Shown: positions 43,297-53,271, counted from the stretch's first letter. The stretch is DNA of 64,000 bases from Bacteroidaceae bacterium (GCA_017469925.1 JAFUFK010000026.1:1-64000), one strand, 5' to 3'. Notes: generated by a model from the letters alone, not told the origin. Numbers and translations: made by a program.

Positions 43297-43740
43297 ATGA
43301 AATTAAATAATTTGAAACCTGCAGCAGGTGCAACCCATTCTCGTCGTCGCATTGGTCGTGGACCAGGCTCTGGCTTGGGCGGTACATCTACTCGCGGTCA
43401 TAAGGGAGCCAAGGCACGTTCTGGCTATAAGAGAAAGATTGGTTTCGAGGGTGGCCAGATGCCTTTGCAGCGTCGCCTGCCGAAGTTTGGCTTCAAGAAT
43501 ATCAATCGTGTTGAGTATCAGGCTGTCAACCTTTCCACTCTTCAGGCTTTGGCTGAAAAGGGTGTTACTACCATTGGCATCGCAGAACTGAAGGCCAATC
43601 GTGTAATTAAAGGTGATGTCCTGGTAAAGATTCTGGCTAACGGCAAACTGACGGCTAAGGTTGATGTTACAGCCAATGCTTTCTCTGCTGCTGCAGAGGC
43701 CGCTATTCAGAATGTTGGTGGTACGGTAACTAAATTGTAA
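43297..43740 (+). CDS. rplO: 50S ribosomal protein L15
   Basis: A 147-residue protein with the Gly/Arg-rich N-terminus (RRRIGRGPGSGLGGTSTRGH) and the FEGGQMPLQRRLPKFGF core. Confidence 0.97.
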   Translation: MKLNNLKPAAGATHSRRRIGRGPGSGLGGTSTRGHKGAKARSGYKRKIGFEGGQMPLQRRLPKFGFKNINRVEYQAVNLSTLQALAEKGVTTIGIAELKANRVIKGDVLVKILANGKLTAKVDVTANAFSAAAEAAIQNVGGTVTKL

Positions 43741-43750
43741 TAGTTAGATT

Positions 43751-45097
43751 ATGAAGTTTGTAAAGACAATAAAGAACATATGGGCCATCGAGGAACTGCG
43801 TTCGAAGATTCTTGTGACCCTTGGTTTTGCCGCGATTTATCGTTTTGGCTCATTTGTAGTGCTGCCAGGTATCAATCCTGAGCGCCTGACCGCGTTGCGC
43901 GAGCAGACCAGCGAAGGCTTGCTGTCTTTGTTGAATATGTTCTCGGGTGGTGCATTCTCCAATGCTTCTATGTTTGCACTGGGAATTATGCCATACATTT
44001 CAGCTTCTATCGTTATTCAGTTGTTGGCCGTTGTAGTTCCCTATTTCCAGAAGATGCAGCGCGAGGGCGAGAGTGGTCGTCGTAAAATTAATCAATACAC
44101 ACGCTGGCTAACTCTCTTCATTCTTGCCTTTCAGGCACCATTCTATTTGATGAACCTGAATCAGCAGGCGCCTGGTGCGCTGAGTCCCAATGTTTCATGG
44201 GGTGCCTTCATGTTCACCTCTACCATCATTTTGGCAGCTGGTAGCATGTTTATCCTGTGGCTTGGTGAACGCATCACGGACAAGGGCATTGGCAATGGCG
44301 TTTCCTTAATCATTATGCTGGGTATCATTGCCCGCCTGCCTCAGGCATTCAGCCAAGAATTGGTTTCCCGTTTCACGGCTCTTTCTGGCGGTGGACTTAT
44401 CATGTTCCTGGTTGAGTTGATAATCCTCTTTGGTGTTATTTTGGCAGCAATTCTGCTTGTTCAGGGAACCCGCAAGGTGCCCGTACAGTATGCTCAGCGT
44501 ATGGTACGTGGCCAGCAGGTTGGTGGTGCACGTCAGTACATCCCCTTGAAACTGTTTGCCGCTAATGTGATGCCTATCATCTTTGCGCAGGCTATAATGT
44601 TCATTCCTTCTACCTTAATTGGTTTCATTGCCGAGGGTAGTGGTTTCTGGACACGTATAGCTATGGTTATGTCGGACTATACTAGTTGGCAGTATAATTT
44701 GGTATTTGCATTCCTTATTATTGCATTCACCTACCTGTACACAGCTATTACGATGAACCCACAGCAGATGGCAGAGGATATCAAACGCAACAATGGATTC
44801 ATTCCTGGCGTACGTCCTGGAAAGGCCACGGCCGACTATCTGGATGACATCATGACTCACATTACTCTCCCAGGTTCTGTGTTTCTGGCCTTCATCGCTT
44901 GCATGCCCGCATTCGCTGGCCTGCTTGATGTGAAGCCAGAGTTTGCACACTTCTTCGGAGGGACGTCGCTTCTGATTCTCGTAGGTGTTGTCCTCGATAC
45001 CTTGCAGCAGATTGAGAGCCACCTGTTGATGAGGCATTATGACGGCCTGCTGAGTTCTGGTAGGATTCATGGCCGGAGCGGAGTTTCTGCCTACTAA
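43751..45097 (+). CDS. secY: preprotein translocase subunit SecY
   Basis: A 448-residue ten-helix channel protein of the Sec translocon. Conserved segments are FSGGAFSNASMFALGIMPYISASI (plug/TM2), RVPVQYA-like KVPVQYAQRMV and GFIPGVRPGKATADYL. Located after rplO as in the spc operon. Confidence 0.97.
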   Translation: MKFVKTIKNIWAIEELRSKILVTLGFAAIYRFGSFVVLPGINPERLTALREQTSEGLLSLLNMFSGGAFSNASMFALGIMPYISASIVIQLLAVVVPYFQKMQREGESGRRKINQYTRWLTLFILAFQAPFYLMNLNQQAPGALSPNVSWGAFMFTSTIILAAGSMFILWLGERITDKGIGNGVSLIIMLGIIARLPQAFSQELVSRFTALSGGGLIMFLVELIILFGVILAAILLVQGTRKVPVQYAQRMVRGQQVGGARQYIPLKLFAANVMPIIFAQAIMFIPSTLIGFIAEGSGFWTRIAMVMSDYTSWQYNLVFAFLIIAFTYLYTAITMNPQQMAEDIKRNNGFIPGVRPGKATADYLDDIMTHITLPGSVFLAFIACMPAFAGLLDVKPEFAHFFGGTSLLILVGVVLDTLQQIESHLLMRHYDGLLSSGRIHGRSGVSAY

Positions 45098-45106
45098 AGG
45101 ATATCT

Positions 45107-45898
45107 ATGGAGATATTTCTGAAGACAGAGGAAGAGATAGAACTGATGAGAGCGGCGAACCTGATGGTTGCAGCTACGCTCACCGAGATAAAGAAGGCAA
45201 TTAGGCCTGGCGTAACAACCTTACAACTTGACAAGATTGCCGATGAGTACATAAGAGACAATGGAGCGGTTCCCACCTTTAAGGGATTTCCGAATCCATG
45301 CGGTGGTGAAACCTTTCCTGCGTCGATATGTACATCAGTAAATGATGAGGTAGTACACGGTCTGCCTAATGACCGTCCCCTAAAAGAGGGTGACATAGTT
45401 TCGGTTGATTGTGGAATCCTATTGAACGGCTATAATGGTGACTCCTGCTACACATTCAGTGTAGGCGAGATCTCAGCGGAGATTAAGCAATTGCTCCAAA
45501 CGACAAAGGAAGCCCTTTACTGTGGTATCGAGGCAGCCCTGCTGGGAAGGAGAATCGGAGACATCGGATATGCAGTGCAGGCGCATTGTGAAGCCCAAGG
45601 ATACGGAGTGGTTCGCGAGTTCGTGGGTCATGGTATCGGGCAGAAGATGCATGAGGACCCACCAGTACCCAACTACGGGCGCAGAGGCAACGGCCCTCAG
45701 ATAAAGAATGGGCTCTGCATCGCCATTGAACCCATGATAACAATGGGCAGTCCGAAAATATATATGACAGAGGACCGATGGACGATAAAGACACGTGACG
45801 GAAAGCCTGCGGCGCACTTCGAGCACACCATAGCGATACATCAAGGTAAGGTAGATATCCTCTCCTCGTTTGAGGAAATAGAAAAATTAGAAAAGTAA
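45107..45898 (+). CDS. map: methionine aminopeptidase, type I
   Basis: A 263-residue metal enzyme removing N-terminal Met from new proteins. Metal ligands lie in SVDCGILLNGYNGDSC (two Asp), GHGIGQKMHEDP (His), IEPM (Glu) and FEHTI (Glu). Encoded between secY and infA, the normal Bacteroidetes/Gram-positive order. Confidence 0.97.
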   Translation: MEIFLKTEEEIELMRAANLMVAATLTEIKKAIRPGVTTLQLDKIADEYIRDNGAVPTFKGFPNPCGGETFPASICTSVNDEVVHGLPNDRPLKEGDIVSVDCGILLNGYNGDSCYTFSVGEISAEIKQLLQTTKEALYCGIEAALLGRRIGDIGYAVQAHCEAQGYGVVREFVGHGIGQKMHEDPPVPNYGRRGNGPQIKNGLCIAIEPMITMGSPKIYMTEDRWTIKTRDGKPAAHFEHTIAIHQGKVDILSSFEEIEKLEK

Positions 45899-45910
45899 AA
45901 GTAAAAACAG

Positions 45911-46129
45911 ATGGCAAAACAGTCCGCAATCGAACAAGATGGAGTTATCGTAGAGTCCCTGTCCAATGCAATGTTCCACGTTGAGTTGGAGAACGGACAT
46001 GAGATAACGGCGCATATCTCGGGTAAGATGAGAATGCACTACATCAAGATTCTGCCAGGCGATAAGGTGAAAGTTGAAATGAGCCCGTATGACTTGTCAA
46101 AGGGACGCATAGTATTCAGATACAAATAA
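45911..46129 (+). CDS. infA: translation initiation factor IF-1
   Basis: A 72-residue OB-fold protein ([40 protein letters not shown]). It follows map and precedes rpmJ. Confidence 0.97.
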   Translation: MAKQSAIEQDGVIVESLSNAMFHVELENGHEITAHISGKMRMHYIKILPGDKVKVEMSPYDLSKGRIVFRYK

Positions 46130-46139
46130 AAACAACAAT

Positions 46140-46256
46140 ATGAAAACAAGAGCTTCTATAAAGAAACGTACTCCAGAGTGCAAGATTGTCCGTCGCAAAG
46201 GACGTTTGTATGTAATTAACAAGAAGAACCCTAAGTTCAAGATGCGTCAGGGTTAA
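46140..46256 (+). CDS. rpmJ: 50S ribosomal protein L36, zinc-ligand-poor form
   Basis: A 38-residue protein ([20 protein letters not shown]...KFKMRQG), too short to show in most ORF lists. Of the usual zinc ligands only one Cys (position 14) remains; the others are Thr, Asn and Lys, so it is the zinc-independent form. Confidence 0.95.
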   Translation: MKTRASIKKRTPECKIVRRKGRLYVINKKNPKFKMRQG

Positions 46257-46283
46257 TATTATTGCAAGAAAAGTAAGTAATAT

Positions 46284-46664
46284 ATGGCAATTAGAATTGT
46301 TGGTGTTGATTTGCCTCAGAATAAGAGAGGTGAAATCGCTTTGACCTATGTGTATGGAATAGGTCGTAGTAGCTCGGCCAAGATTTTGGATAAGGCTGGA
46401 GTTAATCGTGACAAGAAGGTAGTTGACTGGACCGACGACGAGGCCGCCAAGATTCGTGAAATCATTGGTGCTGAGTATAAGGTTGAGGGTGATCTCCGTT
46501 CGGAGATTGCCATGAACATCAAACGTTTGATGGACATCGGTTGCTATCGCGGTGTGCGCCACCGTAATGGTCTTCCCGTTCGTGGTCAGAGCACGAAGAA
46601 CAATGCTCGTACGCGTAAGGGTAAGAAGAAGACCGTTGCAAACAAGAAAAAGGCTACTAAATAA
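46284..46664 (+). CDS. rpsM: 30S ribosomal protein S13
   Basis: A 126-residue protein at the subunit bridge ([35 protein letters not shown]-type C-terminal core). First gene of the alpha-operon part. Confidence 0.97.
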   Translation: MAIRIVGVDLPQNKRGEIALTYVYGIGRSSSAKILDKAGVNRDKKVVDWTDDEAAKIREIIGAEYKVEGDLRSEIAMNIKRLMDIGCYRGVRHRNGLPVRGQSTKNNARTRKGKKKTVANKKKATK

Positions 46665-46673
46665 TAAATAGAT

Positions 46674-47063
46674 ATGGCAAAGAAAACAGTCGCAGCTAAG
46701 AAAAGAGTCGTGAAGGTTGACGCTATGGGTCAGCTTCATGTGCATAGCTCTTTTAACAACATTATTGTGTCTTTGGCCAATAGCGAGGGTCAGGTTATCT
46801 CTTGGTCTTCAGCTGGTAAGATGGGCTTCCGTGGTTCCAAGAAGAACACTCCTTATGCAGCCCAGATGGCCGCTCAGGATTGTGCAAAGGTTGCATACGA
46901 CCTGGGTCTGAGAAAAGTAAAGGCTTATGTTAAGGGGCCGGGTAATGGTCGTGAGTCTGCCATTCGCACCATACATGGTGCCGGTATCGAGGTTGTCGAG
47001 ATTGTAGACGTTACACCACTGCCTCACAATGGTTGCCGTCCTCCCAAGAGAAGAAGAGTTTAA
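46674..47063 (+). CDS. rpsK: 30S ribosomal protein S11
   Basis: A 129-residue platform protein ([48 protein letters not shown] tail). Confidence 0.97.
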   Translation: MAKKTVAAKKRVVKVDAMGQLHVHSSFNNIIVSLANSEGQVISWSSAGKMGFRGSKKNTPYAAQMAAQDCAKVAYDLGLRKVKAYVKGPGNGRESAIRTIHGAGIEVVEIVDVTPLPHNGCRPPKRRRV

Positions 47064-47090
47064 TATACACAGACACAATAGAGAACCCAG

Positions 47091-47157
47091 CAGCAAACAG
47101 GTCTTTTGGCTTACATTTCCTTTCTGTGGCCGCGGCTGCTACCCTGATTGTTTGCTG
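47091..47157 (+). promoter_or_regulatory. structured leader between rpsK and rpsD
   Basis: CAGCAAACA (47091-47099) pairs perfectly with TGTTTGCTG (47149-47157), closing about 49 bases that hold further GC-rich pairing (GGCCGCGGC). rpsD starts 17 bases later. This is the place where S4 regulates its operon in other bacteria; a like role is an inference. Confidence 0.5.
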
Positions 47158-47173
47158 ACAAAAAAACATTATT

Positions 47174-47779
47174 ATGGCTAGATATACTGGACCAAAATCA
47201 AGAATCGCCCGCCGTTTCGGTGAGCCCATCTTTGGTGCTGACAAGGTACTCTCCAAGAGGAATTTCCCTCCCGGTCAGCACGGTAATAACCGCAGAAGAA
47301 AGACTTCTGAGTACGGCATCATGTTGGCCGAGAAACAGAAGGCTCGTTACACCTATGGTGTATTGGAGAAGCAGTTCCATCTTATGTTCGAAAAGGCAGC
47401 CCGCACCAGTGGTATCACGGGTGAAATCCTTTTGCAGAACTTGGAGAGTCGCCTCGACAACATCGTTTATCGTCTTGGCATTGCTCCCACCCGTGCCGCT
47501 GCTCGTCAGTTGGTAAACCACAAGCACATCACTGTTGACGGTAAGGTAGTAGGTATCGCTTCTTACAGCGTGGCTCCTGGTCAGATTGTTGGTGTGCGTG
47601 AGCGCAGCAAGTCTCTTGAGGTAATCGAGGCCGCTCTTGCAGGCTTCAATCACTCGAAGTATCCTTGGTTGGAGTGGGACGAGAACAGCAAGTCTGGTAA
47701 GTACCTGCACAAGCCCGAGCGTGCCGACATTCCTGAGAATATTAAGGAGCAGTTGATTGTTGAGTTTTACTCTAAATAA
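47174..47779 (+). CDS. rpsD: 30S ribosomal protein S4
   Basis: A 201-residue primary 16S rRNA binder with an S4 RNA-binding domain (about 93-155, [20 protein letters not shown]). N-terminal [20 protein letters not shown] matches Bacteroidetes S4. The 110-base gap in front is the largest in the alpha part and structured. Confidence 0.97.
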   Translation: MARYTGPKSRIARRFGEPIFGADKVLSKRNFPPGQHGNNRRRKTSEYGIMLAEKQKARYTYGVLEKQFHLMFEKAARTSGITGEILLQNLESRLDNIVYRLGIAPTRAAARQLVNHKHITVDGKVVGIASYSVAPGQIVGVRERSKSLEVIEAALAGFNHSKYPWLEWDENSKSGKYLHKPERADIPENIKEQLIVEFYSK

Positions 47780-47789
47780 TAAGATCATA

Positions 47790-48785
47790 ATGGCGATATT
47801 AGCATTTCAAAAACCTGAAAAAGTTATAATGTTGGCCGCGGACGAAAAGTACGGCAAGTTCGAGTTTCGTCCCCTTGAAGGAGGCTTTGGTACTACCATA
47901 GGTAATGCTTTGCGCCGAATTCTCCTGTCATCATTGGACGGTTTCGCTATCAACACTGTTGCTATCAGTGGTGTTGAGCATGAGTTCGCAACCGTTCCTG
48001 GTGTGAAGGAAGATGTTACCAACATTATACTGAATCTGAAGCAAGTTCGATTCAAGCAATTAGTAGACGAATTCGAGAACGAGAAAATTAGTGTCACCGT
48101 AGAGAAGACGACGGAGTTGAAGGCCGGTGACTTTAATAAGTATCTGACTGGATTTGAAGTGTTAAACCCGGAGTTGGTTATTTGCCATTTGGATCCCAAA
48201 GCATCAATGCAAATCGAAATCTCCGTCAATAAGGGCCGTGGCTACGTGCCTGCCGACGAGAACCGCGAGTACTGCACCGATGTGAATGTTATCCCTATAG
48301 ATTCAATCTATACTCCCATCCGCAACGTGAAGTATGCTGTTGAGAACTATCGTGTCGAGCAGAAGACCGACTACGAGAAGCTCGTTCTGGAGATTACTAC
48401 GGACGGTTCCATCCATCCGAAGGACGCTCTGAAGGAAGCTGCCAAGATTCTTATCTATCACTTCATGCTGTTCTCTGACGAGAAGATTACGTTGGAGAAT
48501 TCCGATGGCGAGGGCAACGAAGAGTTCGACGAGGAAGTTCTGCATATGCGTCAACTCCTGAAGACTAAGTTGGTGGATATGGACCTCAGCGTCCGTGCCT
48601 TGAACTGCTTGAAGGCTGCCAATGTGGAGACGCTGGGCGACCTGGTACAGTTCAACAAGACCGATCTGCTGAAGTTCCGCAACTTCGGTAAGAAGTCTCT
48701 GATGGAGCTCGATGATATGTTTGAGAGACTCAACCTCTCCTTCGGGACCGACATTTCTAAGTATAAACTTGACAAAGATTATTAA
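47790..48785 (+). CDS. rpoA: RNA polymerase subunit alpha
   Basis: A 331-residue assembly platform of RNA polymerase. N-terminal domain with [20 protein letters not shown], and C-terminal domain (about 250-325) with [20 protein letters not shown] and the DNA/UP-element contact [12 protein letters not shown]. An upstream frame would add 11 residues; [12 protein letters not shown] is the family start. Confidence 0.97.
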   Translation: MAILAFQKPEKVIMLAADEKYGKFEFRPLEGGFGTTIGNALRRILLSSLDGFAINTVAISGVEHEFATVPGVKEDVTNIILNLKQVRFKQLVDEFENEKISVTVEKTTELKAGDFNKYLTGFEVLNPELVICHLDPKASMQIEISVNKGRGYVPADENREYCTDVNVIPIDSIYTPIRNVKYAVENYRVEQKTDYEKLVLEITTDGSIHPKDALKEAAKILIYHFMLFSDEKITLENSDGEGNEEFDEEVLHMRQLLKTKLVDMDLSVRALNCLKAANVETLGDLVQFNKTDLLKFRNFGKKSLMELDDMFERLNLSFGTDISKYKLDKDY

Positions 48786-48788
48786 ACA

Positions 48789-49295
48789 ATGAGACACAAT
48801 AAGAAATTCAACCATCTTAGCCGCACCGCATCTCACAGAGATGCCATGCTTGCCAACATGGCAATTTCGTTGATTATGCACAAGCGTATCAACACCACCG
48901 TGGCAAAGGCTAAGGCTCTGCGCAAGTACGTTGAGCCACTGATTAACCGCTCAAAGCAGGACACTACGGCTTCGCGTCGTGTAGTCTTCAGCTATCTTCA
49001 GAACAAGTATGCCGTAACGGAGCTCTTCCAGGTAATCTCTGAGAAGGTTGCCGAGCGTCCCGGTGGCTACACCCGCATCATCAAGACGGGTTTCCGTCAG
49101 GGTGACAATGCAGCCACCTGCTTCATCGAACTCGTTGACTTCGATGAGAACATGCTGAAGACTCCGAAGAAGGCTAAGCGCACCCGTCGTTCGGGTAAGA
49201 AGGCTGCTGCTGAGACACCCGTAGCAGAAGCCCCTGTAGTTGAGACTGCCGAGGCTCCCGTAGAGGAGGCTCCCGCCGAAGCTGCTGCCGAGTAA
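48789..49295 (+). CDS. rplQ: 50S ribosomal protein L17 with acidic tail
   Basis: A 168-residue L17. The core (about 1-122) is normal ([32 protein letters not shown]). A tail of about 45 residues of Ala/Pro/Glu/Val repeats follows a basic linker ([20 protein letters not shown]). Last gene of the cluster, followed by a terminator. Confidence 0.95.
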   Translation: MRHNKKFNHLSRTASHRDAMLANMAISLIMHKRINTTVAKAKALRKYVEPLINRSKQDTTASRRVVFSYLQNKYAVTELFQVISEKVAERPGGYTRIIKTGFRQGDNAATCFIELVDFDENMLKTPKKAKRTRRSGKKAAAETPVAEAPVVETAEAPVEEAPAEAAAE

Positions 49296-49322
49296 GCGAT
49301 TCTAAATTGCAATAATATTGGC

Positions 49323-49358
49323 GAACGCCCCGTCCGTGAGGATGGGGCGTTCTTTTTT
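49323..49358 (+). terminator. strong terminator of the ribosomal cluster
   Basis: GAACGCCCCGTCC (49323-49335) pairs with GGATGGGGCGTTC (49340-49352, one G-T pair), loop GTGA, followed by six T. Classical rho-independent form. Confidence 0.9.
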
Positions 49359-49379
49359 CCATATATGGATGCTGGGGAG

Positions 49380-49880
49380 TTAATTTTGGAGATCTTGCTC
49401 GATGCTGTCGTTGCCTAACGGGGGGAAGGTAAAGACAGGGGCAGGCACGAAGTCCAGGTCGATGTCTATTAGGTCCTCTTCCTCCTCGTCCAGACGGAAG
49501 GGCACGATGCCACCTTGGCGATTCGATACTTGTGTGATTTCAACGGGTGCCCAGCCCGACTGGATGATTTCGAGGTGTCGGGCGGCTGCACGGCTGAGAT
49601 CGATAGTAAAGCGCTTCGAGTACGGGCCACGATCGGTTACCTGTACGATGACGGCCTTGCCGTTGCGCGGATTCATGACCTTCAGCCATGTGCCAAGGGC
49701 ATAACGTCGATGGGCGCAGGTAAAGCTGTCGCGGTGATAGATGTCGCCATTCGCCATGCGTCGGCCATGGAATCTGTCGTGGTAATAGGAGGCTACACCT
49801 CGCTCTGCCCGCAGGTCAGATAATAGGGGCAGACAACAGAGTAGGGCGAGTCCCCACAATATGATTCTGGTGTTCTTCAT
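49380..49880 (-). CDS. rlpA: RlpA-like septal ring lytic transglycosylase
   Basis: A 166-residue secreted protein (signal peptide about 1-25) with a double-psi beta-barrel (about 28-115): ASYYHDRFHGRRMANGDIY, VIVQVTDRGPYSKRFTIDLS, SRAAARHL. The conserved DRGP and catalytic Asp are present. RlpA proteins cleave denuded glycan strands. A short acidic C-terminal tail follows; no SPOR domain. It is convergent with rplQ. Confidence 0.9.
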   Translation of the reverse strand: MKNTRIILWGLALLCCLPLLSDLRAERGVASYYHDRFHGRRMANGDIYHRDSFTCAHRRYALGTWLKVMNPRNGKAVIVQVTDRGPYSKRFTIDLSRAAARHLEIIQSGWAPVEITQVSNRQGGIVPFRLDEEEEDLIDIDLDFVPAPVFTFPPLGNDSIEQDLQN

Positions 49881-49944
49881 GGGTTATTCGCCTACAAAGT
49901 AAACGATTTTCGCTCAATGCACCAAGTTTTTGAAATATTTTTTG

Positions 49945-49952
49945 TATCTTTG
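49945..49952 (+). promoter_or_regulatory. candidate -7 box of the polysaccharide export pair
   Basis: TATCTTTG matches TAnnTTTG and lies 36 bases before the chosen start at 49989. No TTTG box at the normal -33 distance. Confidence 0.45.
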
Positions 49953-49988
49953 CGCCCAAATCGTCGTGTAAGTATAACAAATAGTTTT

Positions 49989-50825
49989 ATGATACGCACA
50001 ATTAAGTTTTCCCTATCCCTTCTTATCGGCCTTATGGCCTTTACGATGAGTTCCTGCATCAGCGAGGAGAAAATCATCTACTTGCAAGGTGCCGAGGGAC
50101 AGTATGCTGTACCTCAGCAGATACAGCAAGCCTTTGAACTTCAGATTCAGCCCGACGACGAGTTGGCAATCTCCGTGTCGAGTAAGAGTCCTGAGTTGAT
50201 AGCCAAGTTCAACACCACCACGCTTATCGGTAGCGGAACGTCAAGTTCCGTAACGAGCACGACCACTGCAACGGCCAACACGACCTCGCGCGTAGCCTAT
50301 TTCCTTGTCGATAAGAACGGCGACATCGAGTTCCCCATCTTCGGCACCATCAATACGCGTGGCAAGACCTGCAAGCTCTTGGCTCGTGAGTTGCAAGAGC
50401 GCTTCCGCACAGGCGAAGAGAAGATTGCCGACGCCATCGTCAATGTGAAGGTGATGTCGTTTAAGGTCACCGTTATGGGTGACGTGAAGAATCCCGGTAC
50501 GCAGACCTTCCAGGGTGAGCGCCTGACCCTGCTCGAAGCCATTGGCAAGGCTGGCGACATGAATAGCAGTGCCCATCGCGAGAACGTGCTCGTTGTTCGT
50601 GAGATAGCCGACCAGCGCATGGTCTATGAGGTGGATATCCGCGACCCCCATGCCGTGTTCGATTCGCCTGCCTATTACCTCCAGCAGAACGATATCGTAT
50701 ATGTCAAGCCAAACAAGAGCGTTCGCGTGAAGGGCTCGACGGGTTACACCCTACTCTCCGTACTGGCTACTGCCGTGAGCGTGCTCGTCAGCGTCGCCTC
50801 GTTGGTTATTGCTCTTACCAAGTAA
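49989..50825 (+). CDS. polysaccharide export outer-membrane lipoprotein (Wza-like)
   Basis: A 278-residue lipoprotein (lipobox FTMSSC) with a polysaccharide-export domain (LQGAEGQYAVPQ, then IQPDDELAISVSSKSPEL) and an SLBB domain (VTVMGDVKNPGTQTF), ending in a hydrophobic segment. It forms the outer-membrane pore for capsule or exopolysaccharide. The upstream frame start would add 24 residues; the chosen ATG gives the correct lipoprotein signal. Forms a pair with the Wzc-like kinase 18 bases downstream. No glycosyltransferases follow, so the polysaccharide genes are elsewhere. Confidence 0.92.
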   Translation: MIRTIKFSLSLLIGLMAFTMSSCISEEKIIYLQGAEGQYAVPQQIQQAFELQIQPDDELAISVSSKSPELIAKFNTTTLIGSGTSSSVTSTTTATANTTSRVAYFLVDKNGDIEFPIFGTINTRGKTCKLLARELQERFRTGEEKIADAIVNVKVMSFKVTVMGDVKNPGTQTFQGERLTLLEAIGKAGDMNSSAHRENVLVVREIADQRMVYEVDIRDPHAVFDSPAYYLQQNDIVYVKPNKSVRVKGSTGYTLLSVLATAVSVLVSVASLVIALTK

Positions 50826-50843
50826 TTATAAAAAACACCTAAG

Positions 50844-53234
50844 ATGAATACGAATCAGAATACAGCTCCTGCCCAGCCCGCCCAGAATGCCGACGATATG
50901 CTCTCGCTGCGTGAGATACTGGACATGGTATTGGGTAACTGGAAGTGGTTTGTGCTTTCGGCCATCGTCGCCTTGGCTATAGCCCGCGTCTATCTGGCCA
51001 CGAAGCCCAACATCTATCAGCGTCAGGCCGTCATGCTGGTCAAGGACGATGCCGGTGGCGGTGGTCGTCGTGCAGCCGTCGGTACGGACGCCCTTATGCA
51101 GCTCAACGGCGTCATGGCCGGAAGCTCAGTGAAGAACGAGGTCTATATCCTGCGCAGCCACCAGCTGATGAGGGAGGTTGTGCGCAATCTTCACCTCGAC
51201 GTACTCTACACGATGAAGAAACGTCTTCAGGATGTTTCCCTCTACGATGTCAAGCCTTTCGAGATTCAGTTTATGGACGAAGGCGATGCTCAGGTGTCCA
51301 CCTTCACGGTCAAGGTGCTGAACAAGCGTGAGTGCAAGATATCGAACATTCAGTCGCGCCAGGGCGAGATTGCTTTCGAGAAGATAGTACGCTTTGGCCA
51401 GATGGTCAAGACCCCCGTGGGTGCACTAACCATCATCCCCGACCCGCAGCATCTCGATAAGTTCATCGACAAGAACATCACCGTGACCCATCTCGACATG
51501 GAGCGCGCCTCCAACATGATTGGCGCACGCATCTCCACGGGCGAGGTTGACCGCGAGAGCACGCTCGTGCGCATCGTCTGCACCGACACGAACATCAAGC
51601 GCGCCGACGACATCCTGGCCGCCCTGCTCGATGCCTACAAGCGCAGCATCATCTCCGACAAGAACCTGATTGCCCAGAGCACGGCCGACTTCATCGACGA
51701 ACGTATCAAGATTATCAGCAAGGACCTGAGCCGTGTCGAGGGCGATATGGCATCCTTCAAGCAGCGCAACAATCTCGTTGACCTATCGCAGAACGCCCAG
51801 ACCTACCTCGCCCAGAGCAGTACTGCCCGCCAGCGCACCATCCAGTTGCAGGCCCAGCAGTCCACCATCTCCTACCTGATTAACCACCTGCGTGCCAACA
51901 GCGAGGGCAACGCCCTGATTCCTACCTTGAGCGGACTGACCGACGCAGGCATCCAGATGCAGATTAGTCAGTACAACGACATGATGCTCAACCGCAACAA
52001 GTTGGTTGAGAACTCAGGCGAGAACTCTTCCACCATCAAGGAACTCGACTCGAACCTGCGCCAGCGCAAGCAAGCCATCCTGGCTTCGCTTCAGGGCTAC
52101 AAGACGTCGGTTGACCTGCAGACCCGTCAGGCCCAGCACGAGGAGCAGAACCTCCAAGGCAGCTTGGCCTCCGTGCCTCAGAAGGAAAAGGAGATTATCG
52201 ACATCCAGCGCCAGCAGAGCATCAAGGAGACCCTTTACACCTACCTGCTGAACAAGCGCGAGGAGACTGCCCTTCAGCTTGCCATCCAGGAGGCCAATAT
52301 CCGCGTCGTCGAGCAACCCTTCGGCAGTCTGTCTCCCATTGCTCCGCGTAAGATGGTCATCTGCGCGGCCGCCCTGCTCATGGGCCTTGCGCTTCCCTTT
52401 GTCATCCTGTACCTGATGAACCTGCTCAACATGGGCGTTCGCGGCCGAAAGGATATCGAACAGTTTACGACCATACCCGTCATTGGCGAGATTCCTCGTA
52501 TCAAGAATCACAACGAGGATGCCCACACCGTCGTGGGTGCTCAGGACAACGACGTCGTCAGCGAGGCCTTCCGCATGTTGCGCTTCAACCTGACCTTCGT
52601 CAACAAGGATGCCCGCGTCATCATGTTCACGAGCACCATGCCCGGCGAGGGCAAGACCTTCATCAGCCGCAACTTCGCCTACACCCAGTCGCTTATGGGT
52701 AAGAAGGTCATCCTCATGGATACTGACATCCGTAAGCGCACGCAGTCGTCGCTCTTCGGTGTCGGTCGCAAGGAGGGTCTTACCTCTTACCTGAACGGCA
52801 CGGTCGAGAATCCCTTCGACCTCATTGTCAAGGGCAACGAGGAGAATCCCGTCGATGTGCTGCCCGCTGGCATGTTGCCTCCCAACCCCGTCGAGTTGCT
52901 CATGAGCGAACGCTTCGACAAGTTGGTGGAGCAGCTTAAGGAGCACTACGATTACATCATTATCGACAACGTGCCTGCCCAGGTGGTTGCCGACGCAGGC
53001 ATTGTCAACCGTGTGGCCGATTGCACTATTTACGTCGTCCGCGACCGTAAGCTCGACCGCCGCTACCTGCCCGAGCTCGAGCGCCTGCATCAGGAAAAGA
53101 AGTTCAACAACCTCTGCATCCTTATCAACGACTCCCGACTGGAGAAGAAACACTACGGCTACGGTTATGGCTACGGCCGATATGGCTATGGTTACGGCTA
53201 TAGCTACGGCAACGAAAAGAAGAAGAAAAAGTAA
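50844..53234 (+). CDS. Wzc-like polysaccharide co-polymerase with tyrosine kinase domain
   Basis: A 796-residue inner-membrane protein. Wzz domain at the N-terminus (TM about 30-52), a long periplasmic coiled coil (about 270-470), a second TM (about 505-530), GNVR-like segment, then a cytoplasmic BY-kinase domain with Walker A PGEGKTFIS (about 600-608), Walker A' KKVILMDTDIR and the VIADAG-type B motif. The C-terminal tail is Tyr/Gly-rich (YGYGYGYGRYGYGYGYS) and Lys-rich, the autophosphorylation cluster, unusually regular here. It controls chain length and export with the Wza-like gene. Confidence 0.93.
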   Translation: MNTNQNTAPAQPAQNADDMLSLREILDMVLGNWKWFVLSAIVALAIARVYLATKPNIYQRQAVMLVKDDAGGGGRRAAVGTDALMQLNGVMAGSSVKNEVYILRSHQLMREVVRNLHLDVLYTMKKRLQDVSLYDVKPFEIQFMDEGDAQVSTFTVKVLNKRECKISNIQSRQGEIAFEKIVRFGQMVKTPVGALTIIPDPQHLDKFIDKNITVTHLDMERASNMIGARISTGEVDRESTLVRIVCTDTNIKRADDILAALLDAYKRSIISDKNLIAQSTADFIDERIKIISKDLSRVEGDMASFKQRNNLVDLSQNAQTYLAQSSTARQRTIQLQAQQSTISYLINHLRANSEGNALIPTLSGLTDAGIQMQISQYNDMMLNRNKLVENSGENSSTIKELDSNLRQRKQAILASLQGYKTSVDLQTRQAQHEEQNLQGSLASVPQKEKEIIDIQRQQSIKETLYTYLLNKREETALQLAIQEANIRVVEQPFGSLSPIAPRKMVICAAALLMGLALPFVILYLMNLLNMGVRGRKDIEQFTTIPVIGEIPRIKNHNEDAHTVVGAQDNDVVSEAFRMLRFNLTFVNKDARVIMFTSTMPGEGKTFISRNFAYTQSLMGKKVILMDTDIRKRTQSSLFGVGRKEGLTSYLNGTVENPFDLIVKGNEENPVDVLPAGMLPPNPVELLMSERFDKLVEQLKEHYDYIIIDNVPAQVVADAGIVNRVADCTIYVVRDRKLDRRYLPELERLHQEKKFNNLCILINDSRLEKKHYGYGYGYGRYGYGYGYSYGNEKKKKK

Positions 53235-53239
53235 AAAAA

Positions 53240-53271
53240 GAAAGCCGCTCGATTGAGCGGCTTTCTTTTTT
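53240..53271. terminator. bidirectional terminator between the Wzc-like and metalloprotease genes
   Basis: GAAAGCCGCTC (53240-53250) pairs with GAGCGGCTTTC (53255-53265), loop GATT, T6 on the plus side and an A-run on the other side, serving both converging genes. Confidence 0.9.
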
